A stretch of 41,517 bases of DNA from a virus. The position numbers and the translations under genes were made by a program. Positions 17,894 to 25,346 of the stretch are shown here, piece by piece; the first letter of the stretch is position 1; the number at the start of each line of letters is the position of its first letter. Under the pieces are notes generated by a model, which saw only the letters and a program-made list of their open reading frames with translations, was not told the origin of the DNA and did no database searches. The DNA lies in IMG/VR virus record IMGVR_UViG_3300049043_000026, positions 1-41,517 of that record; one strand, written 5' to 3'.

Positions 17894-18216
17894 CAGATCA
17901 CCGAAAAGGCTTTTAGGATCAGCATCACAATCTCAATCACCTTTTCCCAGTCGACCTGCGACCAGTCGATCTTGGCCTGATGCGTCACCAACTTGTTGGC
18001 GACTTCTTCTTCGATAGTCGCCGCAAAGTCTGGATCTCGGCGGCATCGCTTGGCCAGCCATCGCAGGCCGACACGCCGAACCAGCGGTTCGTGTTTCGCC
18101 TTGTCTTCAAGCAGTTCAACGAACGTCATTCTTTCCCCGTGCAGCTCGGCCAGTACGCTGAGCGTGCTTATCACGACAATCGCCAGCAGGATAAACGCAA
18201 TCACTTCGCCGCTCAC
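17893..18216 (-). CDS. Small membrane-anchored protein
   Basis: 107 residues from GTG 18216, which overlaps the previous stop as GTGA. One N-terminal transmembrane segment (VIAFILLAIVVISTLSVLAE), then a charged helical region with a RWLAKRCRR basic patch and an amphipathic end (DWEKVIEIVMLILKAF). Topology N-out with a cytoplasmic tail, or the reverse, cannot be fixed. Likely a lysis or membrane-associated accessory protein because it is flanked by the holin candidate and an exported protein. No family recognised. Confidence 0.65.
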   Translation of the reverse strand: MSGEVIAFILLAIVVISTLSVLAELHGERMTFVELLEDKAKHEPLVRRVGLRWLAKRCRRDPDFAATIEEEVANKLVTHQAKIDWSQVDWEKVIEIVMLILKAFSVI

Positions 18217-18464
18217 TTGTGTGGTTCTCGGTACGTTGGCGCGACCTTGACCAGGAGCAGCGTTTCGAGAATCGGCCACTTCTTGGCAAGCAGGCCAATC
18301 ACTGCGTTTGCAAGTCCCGTCAACACGATGATGATGGCCGCTTGAATGGCCATCGACTGGTCTGGCGTGAATGCCACGCCGAGCTTGTTGAGCAGCCAAG
18401 CCGCCAGCCAAGCCCACAGGCTCGAGGCAGCAACCCGAATGAATCTTGTCACGATGTCAGACAT
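18213..18464 (-). CDS. Holin candidate, two transmembrane segments
   Basis: 83 residues from ATG 18464 (GGCGGG just upstream). Two hydrophobic helices are visible, AASSLWAWLAAWLLNKLG at about 12-29 and AIQAAIIIVLTGLANAVIGL at about 38-60, separated by a short polar turn, followed by a Lys/Trp-rich tail. This is the size and layout of a class II holin. A longer start at 18551 would add a polar, unconvincing N-terminus. It lies in a block of exported proteins. No sequence-level holin family is claimed. Confidence 0.55.
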   Translation of the reverse strand: MSDIVTRFIRVAASSLWAWLAAWLLNKLGVAFTPDQSMAIQAAIIIVLTGLANAVIGLLAKKWPILETLLLVKVAPTYREPHK

Positions 18465-18675
18465 AATCCCGCCAGTTCCTTCGATTGTGTGGTTCCCAGT
18501 ACTTTTCGGCGTAATAGCCACGCATCCACGCCACTCGCCTCGTGTTGCCACCCTGTCCCTTTTCGTGCGGACAATCCTGCGGCAACTGTCCGAGGTGGTA
18601 AGCCTTGCGGCCGTCCTTCTCGTCGGACTCGTACAATACCAGCGGGCTGTCTTCCCTGACCTTGTTGGTGGCCAT
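18457..18675 (-). CDS. Rmf/CrpP-like small basic protein
   Basis: 72 residues from the second of two adjacent ATGs (18675), five bases after GGGAGG. It contains G-R-K-A-Y-H-L-G, then L-P-Q-D-C-P and R-R-V-A-W-M-R-G-Y-Y-A, the spacing A/G...CP...R..W..GY..A seen in ribosome modulation factor (Rmf) and the related CrpP proteins. Rmf dimerises ribosomes into an inactive form. A phage copy could slow host translation at lysis or during lysogeny, but such a role has not been shown. The match is short, so this is tentative. Confidence 0.5.
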   Translation of the reverse strand: MATNKVREDSPLVLYESDEKDGRKAYHLGQLPQDCPHEKGQGGNTRRVAWMRGYYAEKYWEPHNRRNWRDYV

Positions 18676-18697
18676 CATGACCTCCCGCTGGCTTATC

Positions 18698-19364
18698 TCA
18701 TCGACGCAGCAGCCGCTTGATGGCTGCTACGCTGCCACAGCGAATTGGGGCCGTGACCGAGTGGACGGTGCCAGCCGCGCTTTTCAGCTTTGTTCGGCAC
18801 CAGACTGAACCGCCCGAAATAACCCCGACCACCTTGCCAGCGGCATTAACAACTGGCCCGCCCGAATCGCCAGGCACTGCAAAACTAAACAGGATGGACG
18901 ACTGCTCGCCGACAGCCGCCACTTTGCTTTTGAAACATCTAAGGGCCTGACCGCCACCGAAGCCGCAGACCTTGACCTCGTCACCTTCGGCCACGTCATC
19001 GGCCACTTCCAGCACGCTGCAGCCTTCCGGCGTGTCGCACTGGACGGTGGCAACGTCGGCGTCTCGGTTAAACCGGCGAATGATGCCACGCTTGGCACTG
19101 CCATCGTGAAAGCTCACGGTCAGCGTCTGATTACCGTCAACCACATGAGCCGCTGTTAGCACTTCGGGCTTCTGCTCGCCACGAATCACGCAGCCGGTGC
19201 CAGTGCCGCCGTTCTGGTCGCCGCGTACGATGACCACGCTGGTTTCGATTCCAGCTGGCTCGACAAATTCCCACAAACCGCTATCAACGCCGACCTGTGC
19301 AGCAGCAGGCTGCACCAAAGAAAAGGGACACCAAAGCAAAAACAGATAGCTTGGCGAGATTCAC
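18698..19364 (-). CDS. Secreted trypsin/HtrA-like serine protease (frameshifted)
   Basis: About 221 residues. Catalytic triad visible: His in LTAAHVVDG, Asp in DADVATVQ, Ser in VPGDSGGPVV. GTG at 19364 with AAAGGCAGG upstream opens a signal peptide frame (NLAKLSVFALVS); dropping one T in a run at 19321-19324 joins it to LVQPAAAQVG, a perfect signal peptide ending AAA. The later part of the protein is intact in one frame. It would degrade or process proteins in the periplasm or outside the cell. Several cysteines could form disulfides. A structured leader precedes it. Confidence 0.82.
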
Positions 19365-19380
19365 GGATCACCTGCCTTTC

Positions 19381-19426
19381 GTTGGTTCGCAGGACAACGG
19401 GACTTCCTGCGTGAATCGTAACCAAC
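19381..19426 (-). promoter_or_regulatory. Structured mRNA leader (long imperfect hairpin)
   Basis: GTTGGTT pairs with AACCAAC and CGCAGGA pairs with TCCTGCG: two perfect 7-bp stems stacked, with a 10-base loop and an 8-base bulge on one side. It lies immediately upstream of the SD and GTG of the secreted protease gene. There is no U-run, so it does not look like an intrinsic terminator. A role in translation control or RNA processing is possible. Confidence 0.5.
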
Positions 19427-19470
19427 TGGACCGGCGATCAGGTGACCTAATTTTGTATAACGAAATTTTG

Positions 19471-19671
19471 TCAGGCGTCGTCTCGCAGGACTTCCCGAGC
19501 CATCTTGTCCGCATGGCCGCAGCCATCGACTGGGCAGCGAAGGTAGGCGACCTCGCCGCAGCTGGTGCGGACGATCAGACGAACGCCGTGCTCAGGACAC
19601 CGCGGCCGGTTGTGCGGACTGGTCACCCAGCGACTGGCTTTCTGCGGCTGGTCGGTTGCTTCCGTGTTCAT
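19471..19671 (-). CDS. Small zinc-ribbon protein
   Basis: 66 residues with CPEHG, a single Cys in TSCGE, and LRCPVDGCGH: two Cys/His pairs consistent with one zinc ribbon. The remainder is polar. ATG at 19671; SD weak (GGAG 11 bases upstream). Small zinc proteins are common in phages, sometimes as transcription or recombination accessory proteins; no function is assigned. An AT-rich segment lies between its stop and the protease leader. Confidence 0.6.
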   Translation of the reverse strand: MNTEATDQPQKASRWVTSPHNRPRCPEHGVRLIVRTSCGEVAYLRCPVDGCGHADKMAREVLRDDA

Positions 19672-19909
19672 CGGCTTTCAGCTCCGTTGGCTAATGGCGG
19701 TTATTCTTCCATGCGTTTTCGGCAAAATTAGGCCGGGGGGTATCGGCGGACAAAAATCGCCCGCCGGTAGGTAAAATCCGACCCAGTTTTTCGAACTTTT
19801 TTCCCAACTCCAAGCTGCCAAACCGTCAGAAGGGACCCACAAGCCGGGGGTGGGGGGGGTACCTGTCCGCTTATGGGGCAGTTTACCCCGTTAGGCTTTT
19901 ACGTTTTCA
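19672..19909 (-). other. Intergenic region with G-runs
   Basis: 238 bases without a convincing gene. The plus strand holds G6 (19735-19740) and a GGGGG-T-GGGGGGGG tract (about 19846-19859), which could form a G-quadruplex in single strands. A weak stem GGCGGGC/GTCCGCC (about 19745-19765) is also present. No clear promoter or terminator was recognised. It separates the replication block from the exported-protein block, so a late promoter or cos site could hide here, but nothing shows that. Confidence 0.4.
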
Positions 19910-20272
19910 TCACCTTGCGCTCAGCCTCCGTTCCAGCCTGCTCACGTACTCGCTCACTTCGTCGGCTGTGCAGCCGGGATTTTTTAGCCGCCATTCACGC
20001 ACAGCCATGCCGATGTACTGCGACTGCTTGGTCGCTGCATCTCGCAGTTGGCCGCTGCTGCGTCTTCGGTCAAAGACCAGCCTCCGCACCGCCGAGGCAC
20101 TTGGAAACGATTCCGCCGACCTCGCCAGAACCAGCACCGCTTGCGATAGCTCGTCTTTCGGAACGTCGCCAAGCACCAAATGCCAGGCGTCCACGTCGAC
20201 CTGCGTTATCTCGCGGCCAAACGCCGAAAACAGCGCGGCCATCATCAATCCAAGTTCGTGCCGCGTTGTCAC
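19910..20272 (-). CDS. Helicase-loader-like replication protein
   Basis: 120 residues. The helical pattern (LGLMMAALFSAFGREITQ, DAWHLVLGDVPKDELSQAVL, FPSASAVRRLVFDRR) resembles the small phage proteins that load or regulate the replicative helicase (G39P-like/DnaC-substitute class), in which F-P-s-a-s-x-v-r is typical. ATG at 20272 overlaps the stop of the O-like gene by four bases. Gene pairs of an origin-binding protein followed by a loader are the lambda O-P arrangement. No ATPase motif is present, so it is not a DnaC ATPase. Moderate confidence. Confidence 0.55.
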   Translation of the reverse strand: MTTRHELGLMMAALFSAFGREITQVDVDAWHLVLGDVPKDELSQAVLVLARSAESFPSASAVRRLVFDRRRSSGQLRDAATKQSQYIGMAVREWRLKNPGCTADEVSEYVSRLERRLSAR

Positions 20273-21012
20273 TTGCCAGCCTCCTGTGCAATGCGTGCCT
20301 GCCCGCCTGCTTCGTCTTCAGCCTTGAGCTTGGCCAGAAGTTCAACCGTGTTCTGCTGACGTTGCTGGCCGAACGTCACTGGCTTGCCGCTGGGCTTGCC
20401 GTTGCCGCCTCGCAGGTCGTTGCGTTCCCATTGCCGCACCGCCGCCTTCCAGTCCTTCATGGGGTTCCGTCCGACCTTCCAGCCGTTGGCCGTGTAGTGG
20501 TCCATCCACGCCTGCGGGTCAACCTTGCCTCCTCTCTCGGAACAGTATGCCGTCAGCTCAGCCATCGTCGGTCGGTCCTTCCGGCCCGTTTCCTCCCCGC
20601 ACCCCTCCTTAAGAAGATCCTCTTCCTTTTCCTTTTCTTTTTCCTTAAGGGTATGGATACCCTTTGGATAGCCTTTGGATACCCTTTGGAGTTGATGTCG
20701 TTCCCACAGTCGAAACACCGGTGCGTGTGCCTTGCATTCCTTGCTCAGCTCCCCGTACTGGAACCCGATAAACCCGACCAGCCAAAGCTTTCCACCCGGT
20801 AAGGCTGCTACCCTATCGCCGCATGCCTTAACAAATTCGTCCCAATCGACGTTGCATCCAATGCGAAAGTTTGCCAGCCGCGGTGACAGGTCCAGAACGC
20901 CAGCCTGATCGCAGCAGTCGCAGCAGTATAGCCACGCCAGCTTGTGTTCAGCCTTTAGTTCGACGAACCAAGAATCATCCCACTTTGCTGTCTCAGTAAA
21001 CCGTTTTCCCAT
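20269..21012 (-). CDS. O-like replication initiator
   Basis: 247 residues from ATG 21012 with GGAGG five bases upstream. The N-terminal ~100 residues look like the winged-helix part of phage replisome organisers (DDSWFVELKAEHKLAWLYCC, FVKACGDRVAALPGG, LWLVGFIGFQYGELS). A low-complexity Lys/Glu linker (LKEKEKEKEEDLL) is followed by a C-terminal helical domain whose core is AWMDHYTANGWKVGRNPMKDWKAAV, a pattern shared with DnaD/DnaT-like phage replication proteins. It should bind the origin, which seems to lie inside the gene (repeat entry), and recruit helicase through the downstream gene. Confidence 0.72.
   Translation of the reverse strand: MGKRFTETAKWDDSWFVELKAEHKLAWLYCCDCCDQAGVLDLSPRLANFRIGCNVDWDEFVKACGDRVAALPGGKLWLVGFIGFQYGELSKECKAHAPVFRLWERHQLQRVSKGYPKGIHTLKEKEKEKEEDLLKEGCGEETGRKDRPTMAELTAYCSERGGKVDPQAWMDHYTANGWKVGRNPMKDWKAAVRQWERNDLRGGNGKPSGKPVTFGQQRQQNTVELLAKLKAEDEAGGQARIAQEAGK
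20607..20687. repeat. Iteron-like repeats plus pyrimidine tract (putative origin)
   Basis: Three tandem 11-bp units GGATACCCTTT, GGATAGCCTTT, GGATACCCTTT occupy 20655-20687, one helical turn each. They start within an inverted repeat AAGGGTA-TGGA-TACCCTT (20647-20664). Immediately to the left is a 40-base polypyrimidine/polypurine tract (about 20610-20650) bounded by CTTAAG. Iterons next to a one-sided AT-rich purine tract inside the initiator gene is the lambda origin layout. Period and perfect spacing make chance unlikely, though coding constraints on GYPK repeats contribute. Confidence 0.6.
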
Positions 21013-21452
21013 CACGCCCTCCATCCATGCGTTCGCGCCCATTCGGCCAGCAGCAAGCTGTCCGCAATTCGGTGCGTGACCTTGATGAACGGCCAACGCC
21101 GCTGGGCCTCGGCCTTGGTGCGGTTTTTGTCGCCGCCAGACATGCAGCCCATGTCCTTCTGCCACTTCTGCGGTCTGACCAGCAGATATGGCACCTCGTT
21201 GGCGTCAAGAATGCCCAGGACATGCCCGAAGCTCTGCCCGAAGGTAAACGCCGACTTCACACCCATCTGCGGCGAGCTGTGTACGTGTTCAAGCACGGCC
21301 TTAGCGCGGAACAGGTCGAACTGATGAAACCAATCCGCCACGTCCTTGCCAGTGCCGTCCAGCGGGCAGCTGCGGCCGTCCCAAGGCGTCCCGTCGTCCC
21401 AGATGGCAGACACGCTGCCGCTCTTGCCGGGGTCAATGCCGAAGTAGATCAT
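21012..21452 (-). CDS. RuvC-like Holliday junction resolvase/nuclease
   Basis: 146 residues from ATG 21452 (SD GGAGG, 5 bases). RNase H-fold acidic residues are visible: YFGIDPGKSGSVS (first Asp), AVLEHVHSS (Glu), and HRIADSLLLAEWA (last Asp), as in the RuvC family of phage crossover-junction endonucleases. These resolve branched replication/recombination intermediates before packaging. It overlaps the end of the methyltransferase gene by 20 bases and its own stop overlaps the O-like gene. Activity depends on all acids being in place, which appears so. Confidence 0.75.
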   Translation of the reverse strand: MIYFGIDPGKSGSVSAIWDDGTPWDGRSCPLDGTGKDVADWFHQFDLFRAKAVLEHVHSSPQMGVKSAFTFGQSFGHVLGILDANEVPYLLVRPQKWQKDMGCMSGGDKNRTKAEAQRRWPFIKVTHRIADSLLLAEWARTHGWRA

Positions 21453-22552
21453 GCTCGCCTCCAATCCGTTCTAATAGAATCCTGCCGACTACTTCCGCGA
21501 CTTGCGGGACGATTGCGTTTCCGAGGCATCTAAGCTTGTCGACCCTGTTTGGGATTCCATTTGCAACTCGCCCGGCAAATCGCACCAGTCCACCGGAAAC
21601 CCCATCAACCAACTCACCCACTTCGGGTTCAACTGCCCACCAATCTGACTGGAAGGTCCACCCTGAACGACAGTTGTTAGGCTTTTTTGTGTTCCCTTTT
21701 TTCCGTTGTTGCCGTTTTGAAATCCCTGACGTTCCTCTGTTCCCGTTGGTGTCGGCCACATCGTTTTCGACACAGCCCATCCTAGCTTGTTTGGCCTTTT
21801 CCGTCCGTCTCCACTGCAATTCAACTTCACGTCGTTGCTCGCGTTTGCTGCGTTTGGCGTCGGCCACATCGCCCGCTTCACCGCAGTCGTCAGCGTTCGC
21901 CGCGGCCCTGTGCCTTCCAACTGGACGTTCCGTCCGCCATTGCATCGGCTGCCCTGCCTTGGTCGTTCTCCGACGCCCGTGGCGTTGGCCAATACGCCGC
22001 CTCCGCTGGATTCGGTGTCCTGCCTTTCCTGAATGATTCGCTTCGCACTCGCATCGTCGCTGCCGGCGTTCCGATGATTGATTGCGATGACGAACACCCT
22101 GTCCCTGATATGCGGTGCACCAACGGCGGCAGCCGGTATGCAATGCCACTCCGCATCAAACCCGATCTCGGCCAGCGTCCCAAGTACTCGGTCCAGCCCT
22201 CTAGTAGCAGCCCTGCCACGTTCTCCAGCACAACCGCTCTCGGTCGTAGTTCGCGAACCAAGCGAATGGCCTCAAAGAACAATCCGCTCCGTTCTCCATC
22301 AAGTCCAGCCCCTTTCCCGGCATAGGAAATATCCTGACAGGGGAATCCGCCGCAGATGACATCGACTGGCTCAAGGTTGTGCCGTCCGCACTGTTTGATA
22401 TCCCGCTGGCGGTGAACGTCTGGCCAATGTCGCTCAAGGATTCTGGTTGCGTACTCATCGATCTCCACCTGCCATTTGCACTGCATGCCGCAGCGTTCAA
22501 AACCAAGATCAAACCCACCGATTCCGGCAAACAAACTGCCGAACGTGATCAT
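21433..22552 (-). CDS. DNA (cytosine-5) methyltransferase (two frameshifts)
   Basis: About 373 residues. Catalytic-domain motifs: SLFAGIGGFDLG (AdoMet binding), GGFPCQDIS with the catalytic Cys, and VVLENVAGLL; the C-terminal motif X reads LRCLGNAIVPQV. Two frame changes lie in the variable part: a missing base near 21896 joins AQGRGE to TLTTAVKRA, and another near 21556-21575 joins FPVDW...GEL to GIPNRVDKL. Three WPTP repeats in the target-recognition region are typical of phage members. It probably protects phage DNA from host restriction. ATG at 22552 follows GGAGGCGAGG. Its end overlaps the RuvC-like gene. Confidence 0.85.
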
Positions 22553-22588
22553 CCTCGCCTCCGTGTTTCGGTCTGCTGTGAAAATGCC

Positions 22589-22603
22589 TGTTTCAGTGAA
22601 ACA
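22589..22603. promoter_or_regulatory. Perfect palindrome upstream of the cytosine methyltransferase
   Basis: TGTTTCA-G-TGAAACA, 7-bp arms around one base, 37 bases before the methyltransferase start codon. Size fits an operator for a dimeric DNA-binding protein. There is no evidence which protein binds; the 142-base gap between the two methyltransferase genes is otherwise featureless. Confidence 0.4.
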
Positions 22604-22694
22604 AATCCCCGCCCGGTTTAGGTTGTGGGTGGGGTTGCGTTCTTGGCACTGGAGAATCGTTATGCAGATGCCTGTGTATTCGTTGTTATCCCGA

Positions 22695-23426
22695 TCAAAA
22701 CAGCACGCCTTGCGACAGTCGCTTGGCGGCTGCTTCGCAATACGCTTCGTTAATCTCGATCCCTATGGCCTGGCGGCCTTCCAGTTTTGCCGCTACGAGC
22801 GTTGCACCTGTTCCCATAAATGGATCAAAAACAACGTCGCCCCAATGCGTCAACTGGCAAATCAAATACCGCATCAATTTCACTGGTTTTGCCGCAGGAT
22901 GTTGCTTTGATAATGATGGATCCACCCAGTACCTAAGAACCGCCGAATCTCTTGATACCCTCAAAGGCGCATTTCTAACTACCTGAATCAACTCCCATGT
23001 TTGCTTCCAGCACCGTTTAACATCTCCACCACCGCCAACTGCTGGTCCTTTATCCCAAACCAAATAAGACGACCATTCGCCGGGCCACGGTTTTTTTGGT
23101 GAACCAAAAACCAAAGTGCAGACTTGTTTTTCTTTTGCCCATTTAAGTACGTCTAGTCCGACATCTTGCGAATGGTCCCCAACAATTTCCAATTGCCACG
23201 CCTTTTTTGATCGACCGTATCTTCCGCCTTTTGAGTTATCACTTAATGAAATACCGTATGGCGGATCTGTAACAACTGCATCCACATTGCCAACGCTTTC
23301 CAAAACTTTTCGACAATCGGCGTTGTATATTGTGATTCCTCCGCTGCTGTAGTACGGCTCAAACGGCATCGGCTGGATAACAAACGGTTGCATCGAAGCA
23401 ACGGTCGACTGTTTTTCTGTTGTCAT
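22695..23426 (-). CDS. DNA N-methyltransferase (adenine N6 or cytosine N4)
   Basis: 243 residues. Has the catalytic DPPYG motif in DAVVTDPPYGISLSD and the AdoMet-binding VFDPFMGTGATLVAA near the C-terminus, so motif order is IV...I (beta/permuted type). An N-terminal ADCRKVLESV strand precedes. DPPY with this layout is found in both m6A and m4C enzymes, so the base is not settled. ATG at 23426 follows GGAG. Likely works with the cytosine enzyme to protect phage DNA or regulate transcription. Intact in one frame. Confidence 0.85.
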   Translation of the reverse strand: MTTEKQSTVASMQPFVIQPMPFEPYYSSGGITIYNADCRKVLESVGNVDAVVTDPPYGISLSDNSKGGRYGRSKKAWQLEIVGDHSQDVGLDVLKWAKEKQVCTLVFGSPKKPWPGEWSSYLVWDKGPAVGGGGDVKRCWKQTWELIQVVRNAPLRVSRDSAVLRYWVDPSLSKQHPAAKPVKLMRYLICQLTHWGDVVFDPFMGTGATLVAAKLEGRQAIGIEINEAYCEAAAKRLSQGVLF

Positions 23427-23468
23427 TGTTTTTCTCCGTTGCTCGATGAACCGTAGCGTTCGGTGGAC

Positions 23469-23681
23469 TTAGCTGCATCCGTGGAGAGAATCGAAATCGT
23501 CGCCATCGTCCACTCGTTTTGGCTTCTTAGTTTGCTTGTACTCGTCCACTGCGTTTTTCAACGCTTGCAACCGTCTTGCTTCGTGCAACTCAAGCGGAAA
23601 CGCCAATTTGATCGGGACGTTTTCGGCTACTGCAATTGCCGCGTTTATCAACTCAATTGTTGCTTGTGCATGATCTTTCAT
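23469..23681 (-). CDS. Small hypothetical protein
   Basis: 70 residues, helical (TIELINAAIAVAENVPIKL, HEARRLQALKNAVDEYK) with an acidic C-terminus (DDGDDFDSLHG). ATG at 23681 with AAGGCG ten bases upstream. It overlaps the next gene by 29 bases. Early small gene of unknown function. Confidence 0.55.
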   Translation of the reverse strand: MKDHAQATIELINAAIAVAENVPIKLAFPLELHEARRLQALKNAVDEYKQTKKPKRVDDGDDFDSLHGCS

Positions 23682-23865
23682 TTTTCATCGCCTTCTCAAA
23701 AAGACCTTCCAGAACTGCCACCAGCAACGCGATGTTGCTTCGTTCACTGGCATTCTCAATCGTTACACCGCACTGCAAACCGTATTTGCCATCCGGTTCA
23801 AAATTCACTATCAATGTCGCCCGCGCCGTATCCAATTCGTACCGAGCACGCTCCAACTGTTTCAC
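23653..23865 (-). CDS. Small hypothetical protein
   Basis: 70 residues from GTG 23865. Helix-strand-helix composition (RARYELDTARATLIVNFE, GVTIENASERSNIALLVAVL). Overlaps the 23469 gene and is followed by it. SD is weak (GAGA). No family recognised; probably one of the accessory early genes. Confidence 0.5.
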   Translation of the reverse strand: MKQLERARYELDTARATLIVNFEPDGKYGLQCGVTIENASERSNIALLVAVLEGLFEKAMKNERSCTSNN

Positions 23866-23905
23866 GTTCTCAACGATCGATTCAAACAGCAGACATCGCT
23901 GGCGG

Positions 23906-24145
23906 CTATTCCGTAGCCGGTTGGTGCAGATACTCGCCGTTCACCTTCGTCTCATCCGTCAACACCTCGCTCCAGCAGCTGGCCCACTGGACCGGCTGGC
24001 CGTCACGTTCCTCGATGCAGATGCTGCACTGCTGGCTGATGGTGTCGTAGGCAACATCGGCAATGTCCTCGTTTGACATGTCGATGCCGTCGGGGATCGT
24101 CACGGTGACGACGACGGGAAATTCAACTTCTACTTCACGTGCCAT
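23906..24145 (-). CDS. Small hypothetical protein
   Basis: 79 residues: a beta strand pair (VEFPVVVTVTIPDGIDM) followed by a helix and CSICIEERDG, ending polar. ATG at 24145 with a strong AAAGGAGG at proper spacing. Unknown family. Lies between RecT-side genes and the methyltransferase block. Confidence 0.6.
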   Translation of the reverse strand: MAREVEVEFPVVVTVTIPDGIDMSNEDIADVAYDTISQQCSICIEERDGQPVQWASCWSEVLTDETKVNGEYLHQPATE

Positions 24146-24156
24146 ACTGGCCTCCT

Positions 24157-24465
24157 TTAGTTAAATGCTTGCTCAAGTTTTTCAAGTCGTGCTTCAAGTG
24201 CTTCAATGCGACGGGTATTGGAAGCGATCATTCCGCCAACTCCCGCCCCGTTTGACGACCTGACAAAGCAGCGTGTTGGAACCTCAATGTTGCTGCAAGC
24301 GGTCTTGATATGTGTTGGCCTGGGCGACCAGCCAAGGTGCTTGCCCAACCACTCAACTGCGGATTGATAATCCTTGAATGGTTCATTTTTTTCGTTGATG
24401 TATTTTTCGATTTCCCTTGCCAACTGAATTGCCATTTTTTGATTTAAAAAACGCTGCTCTTTCAT
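24157..24465 (-). CDS. Putative DNA-binding small protein with coiled coil
   Basis: 102 residues from the third codon ATG at 24465, six bases after AGGAG (two nearer starts lie too close to the SD). Possible winged-helix N-terminal part (YQSAVEWLGKHLGWSPR), then a Cys/Arg-containing middle, and a C-terminal heptad-rich helix (NTRRIEALEARLEKLEQAF) that would dimerise. Probably a transcription regulator of early genes, but no family is recognised. Confidence 0.55.
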   Translation of the reverse strand: MKEQRFLNQKMAIQLAREIEKYINEKNEPFKDYQSAVEWLGKHLGWSPRPTHIKTACSNIEVPTRCFVRSSNGAGVGGMIASNTRRIEALEARLEKLEQAFN

Positions 24466-24563
24466 CACCATCTCCTAATTAAAAAAAATGCGACAGATGC
24501 CCAGCGCTGTCGCACCGCTTGGGTTCAACGCAGCCGCTGGTCGTTTCCCAGCTGCGGCAGGGA

Positions 24564-25346
24564 CTATTCTTGGGATTCGCTTTCAATCGCCGGTGCATCG
24601 ATCACTGGCGACGGTTGCCATTCGTTCAGGGTGGAAAGCTGCATCGCTGGACGTGCTGGCCGGAATTGTTCGTCGTCCTTGTCGAATGCGTCAGCCACTT
24701 CAGCCGACAACTTCAGCCACTTGCTAGCGCGGCGGAACACGGTCTTCTTTGCCATTTCGCTCCACCAGTCCTTCCACGGCCCGCTGCCACCAGCTCGGCT
24801 GGACTGTCGCACCTTCTCGACTTCCTCGACGCTCATCACTTCCGACTTCGTGCCGCCATCGTTAAATACAACGTGGCAGTAGACGGCGATGATCTTTCCG
24901 GCCTTGTCTGGCTTGGTTGCATCAGTTCGCAGGAAGTGCGGCGTGTGCGACTTCACCTCGCCAAGGCTGTAATTAAACAGGTCGCCTTCGTGAACAACGT
25001 CGGCGTGAATCGTGCGGACGCTGCCACTACGAAGCACTAGGTCGACGATGCCTTTGTAGTCAAGGATGAGCGTACACTGGTCGCCATACGGAATCAGATG
25101 GGCGTGCCGTCCGTCTGGCTCGAGGCCCCACTGGCTCAGCTGCAGCATGCAGTTGAGAAAACTTTCCGGCGTGCAGGTTGCCAGCTTCGGCGTCTTCATC
25201 AGCGCCGTGAGGCCCGTCCGCACCATTCGCTCCGGCGTGCAATGCTTGGGCAGCACCCTTGCCACTTCCTGCTTGAAGGCGTCGCTATTCAGATGGTCCT
25301 TGATGGCCATCTTGCCGCCTGCTGGTTTCGATAGAACTACGCTCAC
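24564..25346 (-). CDS. recT: RecT single-strand annealing protein
   Basis: 260 residues. RecT family marks include LKTP/PKLATCTPESFLNCMLQLSQWGLEPDGR near the middle, then HLIPYG-x-x-CTLILDYKGIVDLVLRSG, and KDWWSEMAKKTVFRRASKWL. It anneals complementary single strands resected by the neighbouring nuclease, giving phage recombination and possibly replication fork repair. GTG at 25346 has GGAGGTGAC upstream and overlaps the nuclease stop as GTGA. The C-terminus is acidic. Intact. Confidence 0.92.
   Translation of the reverse strand: MSVVLSKPAGGKMAIKDHLNSDAFKQEVARVLPKHCTPERMVRTGLTALMKTPKLATCTPESFLNCMLQLSQWGLEPDGRHAHLIPYGDQCTLILDYKGIVDLVLRSGSVRTIHADVVHEGDLFNYSLGEVKSHTPHFLRTDATKPDKAGKIIAVYCHVVFNDGGTKSEVMSVEEVEKVRQSSRAGGSGPWKDWWSEMAKKTVFRRASKWLKLSAEVADAFDKDDEQFRPARPAMQLSTLNEWQPSPVIDAPAIESESQE

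Noticed and set aside
19873-20802. Long rightward ORF over the replication genes
   Set aside because: It is antisense to two overlapping, well-supported leftward genes, is low in complexity and has no homologous pattern.
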